From positions 16,333-80,332 of the forward strand of contig JAPYMA010000106.1 of the NCBI GenBank assembly GCA_035041965.1: a DNA stretch of 64,000 nt. The letters run 5' to 3'. The notes beneath the pieces are model-generated. The model was not told where the DNA came from. It searched no databases and saw only the letters and a program-made list of their open reading frames with translations. The translations under genes were made by a program, and so were the position numbers. Source of the stretch: Anisakis pegreffii. Its lineage: Eukaryota; Nematoda; Chromadorea; Rhabditida; Anisakidae. Position 1 is the stretch's first letter. Each line of letters begins with the position of its first letter. Shown one piece after another: positions 53,801 to 64,000 of this stretch.

Positions 53801-54894
53801 GCGAACCACTCAAAAATCGATTTTTCCATACAGAATTTTGCAGAAATGTACAAAAACAGGAAAGAATTGTAGCAATGTGATCATATTTCCATCTCACCGT
53901 ATTCGGAAATCCAGCCGTGAGAGCTGCTTCTCGTGCAATATTACTTGTTCTGCATTCTTGTATGACCGTCCCGCACACTATATGACCCACTTCATCCAAA
54001 GGAATTTTTGTTTTATCCACCAACGCTGCAATTTTATTATTTGAAAAACACTGAACTTTAGATAATCGTAAGCAATTATTTGACTACAAAAATAAACTAA
54101 CTATTCTTGGCCAAATTGAATACTTTCAAAATATTTGTTCAATAAATCAGTTTGCGACATATATGGTTTTCAATGAGTTCTTCCTTGGGAACAACTGATA
54201 AAATTTGCAAATTAGGCTTCAGTGAGTCGCCCACAGATTGTGAGTTTTGCTACCGTACAAGTTTATTTATTGCTATTCGCTCTGAACTTTCACTCTGACT
54301 TTAAACGGATTTACAGCAGCTGGATGAACCGGAAAAATCCGAATTCAACGGGAAAGAGCAGTATTTGGTGGATATGTGTGCGTGTTTGTTGCCTGTGACC
54401 TTTTCGATGAATCCACTAAACTTAACGATTCCAAAAACCGATTGTAGTATACTTTGGAGAAAAGTATGCAAATCGTATTCAAACTGAATGAACACAGAAC
54501 ATGTTTCGTAACAAACAAAATACCAACCGATCAATGCAGCGCGCTGTAAATCGTTCGCAATCATATCCTTATAATCGGTTAATGACACCAGAAACGGCGT
54601 TCGAACGGCATCAATTAGAACTATATTTGGACGTCCTGCTTTAGCGAGGGTTCTTTTTGTGGTTGATGGTGGTCTTGGCGTTGTCACTGAGGACGGTTTC
54701 GCTTTCACATCAGAAACCGATGACGGATTTGGTGTTGACGAACGAACAGATGTGGGCTTCGGTTTGGATTCAGAAACCGACGATGCTGGTGGATTAGCGG
54801 GCGTTGCCGACGAGAAGAATGCGGGTGATGCGTAACGTATCCAATGCGACATCAACTGAGAAGTCCCACGCCTCCATAATGTCGCACGATGCAT
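50815..54894 (-). CDS. HADHB: Mitochondrial trifunctional protein beta subunit (3-ketoacyl-CoA thiolase)
   Basis: Model exons in gene order: 54528-54894, 53898-54025, 53340-53489, 52959-53140, 52515-52720, 52132-52310, 51768-51872, 51398-51545, 50815-50891. They join in frame to 513 aa. The protein would catalyse the last step of long-chain fatty-acid beta-oxidation, thiolytic cleavage of 3-ketoacyl-CoA, in complex with the alpha subunit in the mitochondrion; the alpha gene is not in this window. The N-terminus is Arg-rich and lacks acidic residues, as expected of a presequence. The nucleophilic Cys is about residue 175 in [10 protein letters not shown]. The catalytic His is in FEIHEAFAG (about 418), a second His in [10 protein letters not shown] (about 467), and the acid/base Cys in [12 protein letters not shown] (about 497). 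A Ser/Pro/Thr/Lys-rich linker of roughly 60 residues separates the presequence from the thiolase core, making it longer than human HADHB (474 aa). Exons 6 and 8 use AAG acceptors. Confidence 0.95.
51153..51260. mobile_element. Possible relative or fragment of the 31.2-kb MITE
   Basis: AGTGTTTTACGGGGA near 51153 matches 12 of 15 bases of the MITE terminus at 31241 and is followed by a similar GC-rich run of CCCCG words. No matching right-hand inverted repeat was found, so it may be truncated. It lies in the last HADHB intron. Confidence 0.35.
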
Positions 54895-56949
54895 CAGGAT
54901 CCTTCAACAAGGAAACATCAATCATTAACCGATCGAGAAAACTGCAGTCATTTTTTCGATAAATAACAATGTTTTTGGGAGTGCGTAAAGCGAGTGAATA
55001 ATCTCGTTTATCATAACTGCGATCAAGGGTGCAGATGAACATTATGCATATCACAACCAAACGAGCATGGTCTACAAGTTCAAGTCACATTCCACTACCA
55101 CCAGCTGCATTTTGAACACTGTTCTCAAGTTCACACAAGAATTATTTCGTAAGGTTCTTGCCGCATTCACTTCAGACATTTCTTAAATCTCATCAAAAAA
55201 CTCGATAATCAAACATGTTCAAGATGTCACTTAAAGATGTCACTCAAAACGATAACTTTCACGAGTGAAACATCAAGACCGCTAAAAACAAATGCGAAAT
55301 CTGATCAATAAATTTCCTCCAAACCGAAAAAAACATCACATACAGCGACCACATTGGGAATCTTATCACCAAATGATGCGTAAATATCCATTAAGCGTCA
55401 TTTTCCCCCGAAACAATACAACAAAATCATGAACAAAGTCCATCTTTCATAATCCAAGACAAACATCGCATCAATGAAACTTTGTAGTTTGTACATTGAT
55501 CTCTCAAACGTTTGCACTGCAAAAGGACGATGACGATGTGTGTCAGCATGTTGCCACTCACTGAATGCTGTATATTCATTTCCTCATTAACAACCTATCC
55601 GATTGGTGATTTGTGAACGGGACATTCGAATGGAAAGGCGTATTTGAGCACAAAAATAATCGTTGTCAGCAGAAGAATGAAATCGGTGTTGAGATCAGAT
55701 TTTAACCTACGACAAATGCAGTTGATATAGAAGCGAAACAATAGTCCAAAATTACATAAAAGAAACTGACTGAATAATAAATTCGCGAGCGAAACAACGC
55801 TAAAGTTGTGTTGTTGATAAAAGATTACCTGCACAGCAAGAAATATTACAACAACACAACATAAGTATTTTCATTTATCCACACATGAGCGAATCTTTCA
55901 CCATTGACGATGAGTGCCTATAAATGAGCAAATTGAACAAAAAATAGCGCTAATCAGTGAAGCTAAACAAAGTGTTCAAAAAACACCTTTAGCACGTAAA
56001 TCGAGTATTCTAATACAAATTTCAAGCATGCCACGAAACCAAGTCCGCAGTCACGGCTGAGTGGAAAAGAATTTTGTAAGGCAAGGTTTTGTTAGGGAGC
56101 TGAAAACTGACTCCTCTCATAGAGGAAATTGTCGCAGAGTAGATAGATGAGAGCATCAAGGAAAAGCTTTCAACCTGAGAGCTTCATCTAGCTATGCAAG
56201 GCGATCTTCGTTAGCAGCTTGCTGCTCACGATAATATTATGTTGTCACATCATGTCAAATGAACAGAAAAGAGTATTTATAGATCTGATGTTGGCACTTA
56301 TTTGGAAATCTTTATTATTATTTTCATTACTCAATAACAAAATGAATTGAATATCAATGCGATAAATCGGAACACTGAATCACAATAATCACTGATAAAA
56401 TGAAGAACGATGGAAATAGCCTCAAGTATTTACTATATTTAGGAATGCGCATTTGCTGTTTCCTTTCAATGTCGCCTAAAGCGATTACGAATCACAACTA
56501 AGGCGAACGACTAACTGAATGGAAATTGGATCCAATGAAGCAATTAATCATTTCGAAAATATTTGGGAATCACCAACAGAGCAAAATAAATGGGGAGAAT
56601 CGTATTACTCCTCAGTGCTGTTGTGTAGCAATTTTCCGGCCGAAAGGAGATCTCGTCGAGGAGTAAATCATCGGGGAGCATGTTAGCCGAGGAGAAATCT
56701 GGTGCTGATTAGTTTTTTGGGCATATTGGCCAAGGGCAAACTTGATGAGATGAGAGTGACCGAGACCATTTTGCTTAAAACAGTTGTTTGCTGAGGCACA
56801 CCGTTATATCGACGAGAGACTTTGATTCATGAAAGTTTGATTTCCCTTTTCGGAATTCTTGAAAGTCTAATTTCCCTTTCGTATTGTCGCATTTTTGCTT
56901 AAACGAAATCATTTACTCATTAGCGAATCAACATCAAAGGCGAGCAAAT
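54895..56949. other. HADHB 5' flank, no gene seen
   Basis: No supported exon. A GTTGAAG acceptor-like site lies a few bases upstream of the HADHB ATG and could serve trans-splicing. The segment 56580-56700 is unusually GC-rich, with repeated CGAGGAG/CGGGGAG words, and may be another short element, but no ends were recognised. Confidence 0.35.
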
Positions 56950-57162
56950 ATGAATATCGCAGTTACGAGTATAAGTGAAGATTTACAGCGACTCATTGAT
57001 GAGTTCAGATGCATCGCACAAGTGAAAAACACAACAGAAAAACACAACAATTCGAAAGAACATATGTTAGCAATCATGAATTCTCAAAAGGATGCTATTT
57101 CATTAACGGAATTTGTACAGTTATTTATTAAAAGCGTGCAATTAATTCCGGATAGCGAATAG
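56950..57162 (+). CDS. Possible small orphan protein (70 aa)
   Basis: A single open frame starts at ATG 56950 and ends at TAG 57160-57162. I do not recognise it. The product would be soluble and mostly helical (it begins MNIAVTSISEDLQRLIDEF), without a signal peptide or membrane segment. An acceptor-like TTACTCATTAG lies about 30 bases before the ATG, and an AATAAA at 57468-57473 could end the transcript. It converges on the EAAT gene. An open frame of this length is not improbable by chance; only the amino-acid composition and flanking signals favour a gene. Confidence 0.3.
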   Translation: MNIAVTSISEDLQRLIDEFRCIAQVKNTTEKHNNSKEHMLAIMNSQKDAISLTEFVQLFIKSVQLIPDSE

Positions 57163-57423
57163 AAAAAGACGAATGTTGATAGTGACAGTGAGGTATTGAT
57201 AAATGATAACGAGTCATCATGATGATCATTAGGTTAATTGCGTACATTCCATTATTGTCAATCCAGTTATTCTTTATACCACGTATACTTTATTGAACTG
57301 TTTTCAGCAGAATAGTTCTCATCTTCTGCAGATACTACCGAAAACTACGAAACTTCTTATTCAAGTCCTATTGAAGAGAAAATCAACTTTCCTTTTGTCT
57401 TACAAGGAAATCAATACACAGTT

Positions 57424-57429
57424 TTTATT
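57424..57429 (-). terminator. Poly(A) signal of the EAAT gene
   Basis: AATAAA on the minus strand, 78 bases past the EAAT stop codon. This is the canonical hexamer in a plausible position. Confidence 0.6.
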
Positions 57430-57506
57430 GTCGGATTAATGATGTCGTTTGTAATTGAGTATTTGGAAATAAAATTGGAAATTGGAAACAAAATGCTGAG
57501 CGGAGT

Positions 57507-60500
57507 CTAGACGGTAAACACTTCATTTGGTATTGGTAGCATCAGTGACTCTTTCTCATCGTCCCCTCCTGAGAATGTCCGCTTGGTACTTTCTCGTCTG
57601 CTGGGCCCAACCGCAACAGTGACCAAAGGTGTCGTTTGTTGCGCTGAAAGATTGTAAGGACTGTCGGGCGCATTCAACGCCTCTGAAAATCAAACCACTT
57701 CGTTGTATCGTTCCTCATAACAACACAACAGATGATGTAGGAGTTTAAAATGCTTTTATGAAATGGTGTCTCGTAATCACAGCATAAAAGGGCTCGTAAA
57801 AGATGTGCATTTCTGTGAGTAAGATGGTAAAATGTGATAAATATTTGTGGAAAACTAACCGATATCATTTTTGAGTTGTCGTATCAAATCTTCATTATCA
57901 GCCTCTAAAAGACGACCCTTCGTCAGATGATGGATGATGCCCGCACCAAAGCCATCACCCAATACGTTAACACTTGTTCGTACACGATCTCTAAAAATTC
58001 TTGGTCGAATTACATTTGTTTCTAAAGCAACAATTATACCTTATTATACGTACTGCTACTGCATGTATCATTGCAATTATTCAATCACTTTAGCGGAACA
58101 CAATAATTCACTTACAACAGCCAATCAACGGTCAGTAATAGACTGAGATTATTAGCCGGAAGTCCCACAGTGGTGAGCACTATCAGTATGGTGTCAAGAC
58201 CTGCAGGTACAGATCCAGAACCGATGGACGCAACCGTCGTTGTGACACTGTAATTTGAGGTTGTTATGTCACGGACGGGAAGAAATGCTCAAATCTCGAA
58301 GTGCTCTTCTTTATGGCAAGTGTTCTGTGTTTTGCTTTTTAGGGTTCATTGATGAAGATTACACATTACTCAGCATACGAATATAGTCACTGAATGACTG
58401 GGAGGGGTCAGCAAAGTTGAGGACTTTAAAATGTGCAAGGAAAAGAAAAACTGGATGGGCAAGGAAAGTAGTGCTATGGACAATAGTAACTAGACGAAGA
58501 GATGCGCAGGGTGGCAGCCTGGAAATGGAAAAAGAGGTCGTAACCGACCGAGAGCGAGATGACGATATCGTTTATGCAAAATCGCCGGTCAAGCGTAGAT
58601 GCGAAAAGCAGTCAAATGTGATCGTAGGAGTGATCTTGAAGAGGGTTATGTAGGAGATTCGCATTAATTAGCTGTCAATGAGTGAATGAATAAATAAATA
58701 AAGAAATAATGAAATAAATGAATGAATAAACAGTCTTAAATAAACTGTTTGTGTACTGAATTATCAATAATTACTCTCTTTCCCTCTCTCTGATAACCAG
58801 CTTGTTCAAAGAACGGTAACAAACGAATAATGACAATAATCATTTGTTATGACCAAACTTACCTTATAGTCAGTAATTCAAGTAATGTCAGCTGCACATT
58901 ATTAAGTTGAGCGATAAAAATAACTGCAACTGCTTCATAAAGAGCCGTTCCATCCTGTAATGCCGTTTCTGCGCATTTCAAGGTGAATAATTTTCCTATG
59001 CGAGATATTTCTTATTTAATTAGCATGAATAAAAGATAGAAGCTAAATGAGCAGGAAACATGACGTTTATTGGGTTGAATCGGTTTGCTGAAATACACGA
59101 TAATTTCTGTGCGTATTTTTGATAGTTTGGCATGAAAATGACCATTCATAGATAATGTTACTAGACAGCTACATGACACTGGAGCCCGCCCGCTCTACCG
59201 GCTTCTGAATAGCAGTGAGACATGTACAGTTCGATCTAATAAGTTAGTTCCCCATACTTTTGACTGCTGCCCTTTGCGGCCATCTGGGCATCTCTTATAG
59301 ATTGTGGCCTAAAGCACAAGTTAAGAGTTTATGCCTATGCCATATAGCTGTCTGTTATGGCACGTCCATTCCTATTGCTAAAATCAATTCCCACCATTGC
59401 GATTGTCGCTCCAAGCGGTAATACGAATCGTGTGACACGCCGATCGATTTTTAGATCATCCTCGAGACTTCGAAACGTCACCGGTAATGTGGCACCACTT
59501 AATTGAAAGTAAATGAGTGTGCAAATGTATCATTAACTAATTTCGTGTGATCCTTACAATGGCATCTCTTAGGCATGATCTGTCGTTGATTCGGAAACTT
59601 AATACAACCAAGACTAAGGAAGTTAATTGTAAGCATGCTATAAAATTTAACTTTTTGCACTGATAATGCGCATTCGATGATCGAAGTTCCGTATCAGAAT
59701 GGCTGTTCCAGACAGTAAAGCATTGTTACTTGGGAACTGAGCAAAACGAACGAATTCGTCAGTAGTGGATTTTCGAGGTGACAGTTAAATAAATAATTAG
59801 TGAATTGAATGGAATAATGAATACCTTGATGCAGTACCAAATGCAGTAGCGAGAGCTTGTAACATACCAGTCATAAAATCAAACGGACTTCTTCTTACTA
59901 CAACAAAGTACAATAACGGCAGCGTTAATAAAGAGTGAATCATGAGTCCACACATTACTGTCACAACATACATCGCTAACGCTTGTGCTGTTTCCGATAA
60001 ATTATCAATATCAACGATGTTTTTGCACACCAACGATAGGATACCAATCGGATAGCACCTTAACATAAACAAGAATTAGTTATCAAAAAAAAAGATAAAA
60101 TTATGAAATAGAAATGTGGAATAACATCCCAAAATGACAAACCACATCAATGCTGATATCCATCGCATAATAATAGCATCCAAAACGATAAAAAAGTTTA
60201 TCATTAATCTCGCCTGTTCACCCAAGACACTTAATATAACACCGAAACCAGTGCAGAAGACAATCAAACCTAGAATTCGGAAGCAATTTCAATTCATTTG
60301 TGTATCATTTGAACTGAAATAATTTTTTACTTATTCATTCATCTGTCTGCGAATAAAATTTTTAGCACTTGTAATGTGATGCTTACGATAACATTTGAGC
60401 ATTCTATAAGAATGGATCGTACTTCTCTTAGCGGAATGTATTCATCGCAAGATGTTGTCAGCAGATGCTAGAAACGTACCCAGAACATTCATTTCATTTG

Positions 60501-63500
60501 TATACTCCAAAACCGGTTTCATAATCGGTTTCTCCATGGTCCCATTAATTGCACTACCAGCTTTCAACAATCTCGGCTTCACAGCCACATAGTTTGTTTG
60601 CACTTGTTGGAATGTTGCCTGGATTATATTCTCGGGGAACATATTCCTGAAAAAGCAACAAATAATCCGAACTCGTTGCCAAAATAACTGTTAGAATTAC
60701 GAGTGGAAATCATTTGCAATGTAATTATTCGCTTTTAAATCCCTACGGTCATAAGTTTATTATTCAAAATCAAATGCTCTTGTCTGTTACTTCCGTCATT
60801 CTAATTTGTAAACGACAATAGGATCATAGGGGGCGGTGCAGTGATATTTGTAACTTTCACCATTACTGTCAGGAAAGCATTTCAATGTGTCTCCTTCGTA
60901 AGTTAGTGAAGGTCATTTTTAATAAGAAAACAAGTTGTTCCTGGCAAAAAAAGATCGAGGAAGTAAATTAATTATTTGAATTTAATTGGCCATCAATCAA
61001 CTTCATGAAATAAATTTTTCAAATATTATGAAATAAAGCATCGTTCGATATGATGACAGAATCGAAATAAACCTGATCTGATCGAGAAATGTGTCCAATG
61101 TTGATAGTGCAGTATCATCGAGAGTGCCTTCACCGAGCATATGAATGAGATGTGGATCACCCGGATGTATTGACGACACGAGAATGATACCTGTCTTAAG
61201 TTGACTCGTGCTTCAATTCGACATCTTGAGGAAATGGTCCTTACTAGCTGATATCACAGAATCGCAATTTTTCAGTGGCTTATGTACGATATTCGAACGA
61301 ACCAGGCTATTATTTTTATGTCGCTTCATACGCAGTGAAATTTGTTGAAAATGGCACAAATATAAGTCAGAATTCATTAAAACGGACCGCGATGTGATTG
61401 AAAAAACTTACGAATGTTGATAAAAATGTGGTTGTTAAGTAGTAAATGACAGTCATCATTCCAATTTGGCCAGCATCTCGAGCTCTTAATTGTGAAAGTG
61501 CTGAAATTTTGTTTTCATTTATCGCATTTCTGTGTTCTAAGTTTCAAACGAATTTCTTAGAATTTTGTAGGCGAGCGTTCATATTTTTAGCTGTATTGTA
61601 TTTTTCAAGTAGATCCCTGTGAATTTCTCTTCCCCAGTTTTCTAATGTGTTAAATATTTGTTAAATGATATGGTTCCCAATCAGCTGCATCAAAAATGAT
61701 ATTTGCTGATGATCAGAAAACGTGTTTTCAAAAATGCGAACAGTGATCACTGATCAGTGAACATCAGTTGAGTTCTTAGAGGAGCGAGTTGGTAAATGAA
61801 TTTCCTTCCCAACCCGAAAATATGAAAACGATTACCCAGTGATGTTTTTAAAAGTACTTTTGTTTTCTTCTGTAATTAAATGAAGTACAACTGAATATTT
61901 CAATGAATAAACGAACCTGAAATAACCGATGAAATGATCATCGGTAGAATCATCATTTCAACAATTTGCATGAATATTTCACCAGGAAATCCGATCAGAC
62001 TAATTGCATCGTTACTATAAAATGCTACACAATCATAAGATCTTCATTTCGAGAATCCTAAACTTTTGGCTTTTAGATTCACTTGGCACTTACCATTCGA
62101 TTCACCAATTCTTTATCATGTCATAGTGACATAAAATAGTGACCTTCGAACAGTACTCCATTTCACAATATGCCCTATCAAACTGTGTCGAAAGCGAATA
62201 ATACGTTCGTTGTTGTGAAATGAGCGCATAATAGGAAAAGATACCTGGGATTAAAAGGTCGAATGATGAATCCAAGCACGATACCGACAACAACCGACTC
62301 GATTGTTAATACTAATAAGAGATCACTCTTAGATTTCATTTCACTCTTCGCCTACAAGAACGATAACGATGGTGAGTGGATCACGTAAAGTCTGACTTAA
62401 TTGAAGAATATGAAAAAAACAGCAAAGTGGTGCGATGAAATGGACATGAAAATATGTGAATGTATATCAAGTAAAATATTGTCGCTTCTATCACAACTAT
62501 ACAATGACCATATTCATGGATGAAATGCGACACTGTAACGGCTTTGATGGAGGAATGGCATAAAGTATTGTTGGAAGCTGTCGTCAATATGATACATTCA
62601 ATAACAGAGCATAGCATTATAGTTACGCCATAGTTAATCGCATAATCACTAATCGAATATGTTATTACCCTAATTAATATTCTATTATCCTACTACTGCT
62701 ATCATTGTAAGTGAACGGCGTTCGAATGTGATGCTTTCGTTTTATCTTCATTTTACGTGGTAGTGCACAAGAAATTGTGATTCGACTGAGTATTTCTAAT
62801 ATCGGAAATTGAGCAAGAAACATGCTTTTAATGGTGAGTGGACAAGACAAAACATCTTATTGTTAGAACAAAATGCAATAGTGATGAATGCTAAACGAAA
62901 TCTTGAAAATACCGAGACATTTCAATAACACATCTGGTATTATTGATGAGATGCCGGAAAATCGCAATTTGTACAGTCAACGGTTGATGACAATTTTTTT
63001 CTATTTTACACTGTTGTAATGTTATTTCCACGAGCTTCATAGCGATTTCAGTATGTGGTCTCAGTATGTTATCAAAATTTGAATTGTGATATAAGGGATA
63101 AGGTTCGTTCGATTGACCACATATAAGAAGGTGATAATTAAAACGCTCTAGGCAGGAATGTACATCGCAAGAAACATCCATTGCACGAGGTGGAACATTC
63201 TTTGCGAATGAAAATTGAGAGTAATATTCGAGAAAAAAGCAAACTGTACCAAATGGATGTAAATATAATGAATTAGACCTTGAGACGAGCAATCATACTG
63301 AACCGCTTTTTTAAGGTTTTGATATGGAAGGCAACTTATTTGATTGATGTTCGATCGATGTGTGTCTGTTCAAAGGTGGAGCACTCGGAAATTAACCGTT
63401 GTTGATCGCAAACTTAATGTCAAACCAAATTCAGTTCGTAGCTCCCAAAAAGGATGATTCTAACGTGAGACCAGATTTGATGCATCTTCACTGAACCGTA

Positions 63501-63982
63501 CACTACCAAACCTATCACCAACATTATGATGAGATTCAATCAATAACATTTTTTGATCAGTTAATTCTTTTCAAAATCCTCAATTCATATGCAATGTTTT
63601 TTGAGTGTGGTCGTTTATCATCTTTAAACATTTGAATGAAGCAAAACAACTAGCAAAACTTGTGACTACTGCAAATTCTCGTGATATGATATATTGTTGA
63701 AGAAATGAATTGCCAAAGATTTGCTGAGATATTCGAGCAAACACGGTGCATCATAAGAATTGTAAATGTAAAAGTGGATTGCAACCGAACCGCAGAGGGA
63801 TAACAGTATGATAACTGAAAGAATAAAAACCATAGAAAGTAACATTCATATAAACTGAAAACTCAGATTATCAGGCAGACGAATGCGAAGTTGTTTCACG
63901 GGTAAAAACCATCACCAAACCTGTTCCACTGAAGGTTGTTGCTGTTCGATAAACAACAGCGCAGACGAAGCTTTCAAAATTT
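57507..63982 (-). CDS. EAAT: Excitatory amino acid transporter (SLC1 family), 5' end incomplete
   Basis: Model exons in gene order: 63921-63982 (uncertain), 62245-62351, 61917-62014, 61412-61500, 61073-61194, 60480-60646, 60143-60269, 59825-60058, 59395-59497, 58863-58954, 58116-58247, 57860-57990, 57507-57682. The last twelve encode 525 aa. The protein would take up glutamate or aspartate with Na+ and H+ against K+ at the plasma membrane. TM1 is near the start, TM2 has [16 protein letters not shown], the 4B-4C loop has an NGT glycosylation sequon, and HP1 is GTASSGATLP. HP2 is [10 protein letters not shown], and TM8 is [17 protein letters not shown], which keeps the Asp and the Arg that select acidic amino acids. 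The usual NMDGT of TM7 reads AMDGT across the junction of 59395 and 58954. The C-terminus ends VFTV, a possible class II PDZ ligand. If 63921-63982 is wrong, a Met at 62337-62339 could start the protein. Confidence 0.93.
58681..58745. repeat. AT-rich microsatellite (ATAA/TGAA type)
   Basis: Imperfect runs of AATAAATAAATAAA and ATGAATGAATAA within an EAAT intron. Confidence 0.6.
62352..63920 (-). other. First visible EAAT intron
   Basis: About 1.6 kb with no recognised exon. It carries an open frame on the minus strand (62891-63181 from its first ATG, 96 codons) that lacks family similarity; see findings. If the exon at 63921-63982 is not real, the intron extends beyond the window. Confidence 0.4.
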
Positions 63983-64000
63983 CTGATCATATAAATCATT

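Noticed and set aside
58417..58653. Plus-strand basic 78-codon frame inside an EAAT intron
   Set aside because: It lies antisense within a well-defined intron, has no start or splice context and resembles nothing recognised.
1..64000. CRISPR arrays, operons, ribosome binding sites or other prokaryotic features
   Set aside because: The conserved genes are intron-split metazoan genes; no regularly spaced repeats or prokaryotic gene layout are present.

Overview
The window is nuclear DNA of an animal, very probably a nematode. It is AT-rich, its genes are split into many short exons, and most introns end in a compact TTTTCAG- or ATTTTAG-type acceptor. The four conserved genes are typical metazoan housekeeping or neuronal genes. 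The species cannot be named from sequence alone. Gene models were built by hand from splice signals, reading phase and similarity to remembered families; no alignment program was run.

Layout. 1-2296: degenerate tandem repeats and non-coding DNA. 2297-15607 (+): a 33-exon UBE2O-type E2/E3 hybrid ubiquitin ligase (1621 aa in this model). 15608-19184: a convergent intergenic gap with a 1.2 kb hAT-like non-autonomous transposon and duplicated segments. 19185-41996 (-): a 30-exon CLASP microtubule-stabilising protein (1251 aa, four TOG/HEAT regions) whose long 5' introns hold MITE-like and foldback elements, a tRNA-like sequence and a 54-bp perfect palindrome. 41997-50814: a gene-poor stretch. 50815-54894 (-): a nine-exon mitochondrial trifunctional protein beta subunit (HADHB, 3-ketoacyl-CoA thiolase; 513 aa). 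56950-57162 (+): a possible 70-codon orphan gene. 57507 to the right edge (-): an SLC1/EAAT-type glutamate transporter whose first exon or exons lie at or beyond the edge.

The genes do not form a pathway: protein turnover, microtubule dynamics, mitochondrial fatty-acid oxidation and glutamate transport simply sit side by side. UBE2O and CLASP are convergent, CLASP, HADHB and EAAT are all on the minus strand, and the 70-codon ORF converges on EAAT. Every full gene model closes in frame through all its exons, which is the strongest internal support for the splice choices.

Points of most interest: an Ala in place of the near-invariant Asn of the transporter NMDGT motif, a likely GC-AG intron in CLASP, a high share of AAG acceptors and of donors with T at +3, several recently mobile non-autonomous elements with intact target-site duplications, a long helical expansion in UBE2O, and a low-complexity linker after the HADHB presequence. 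I found no clearly new multi-gene system.
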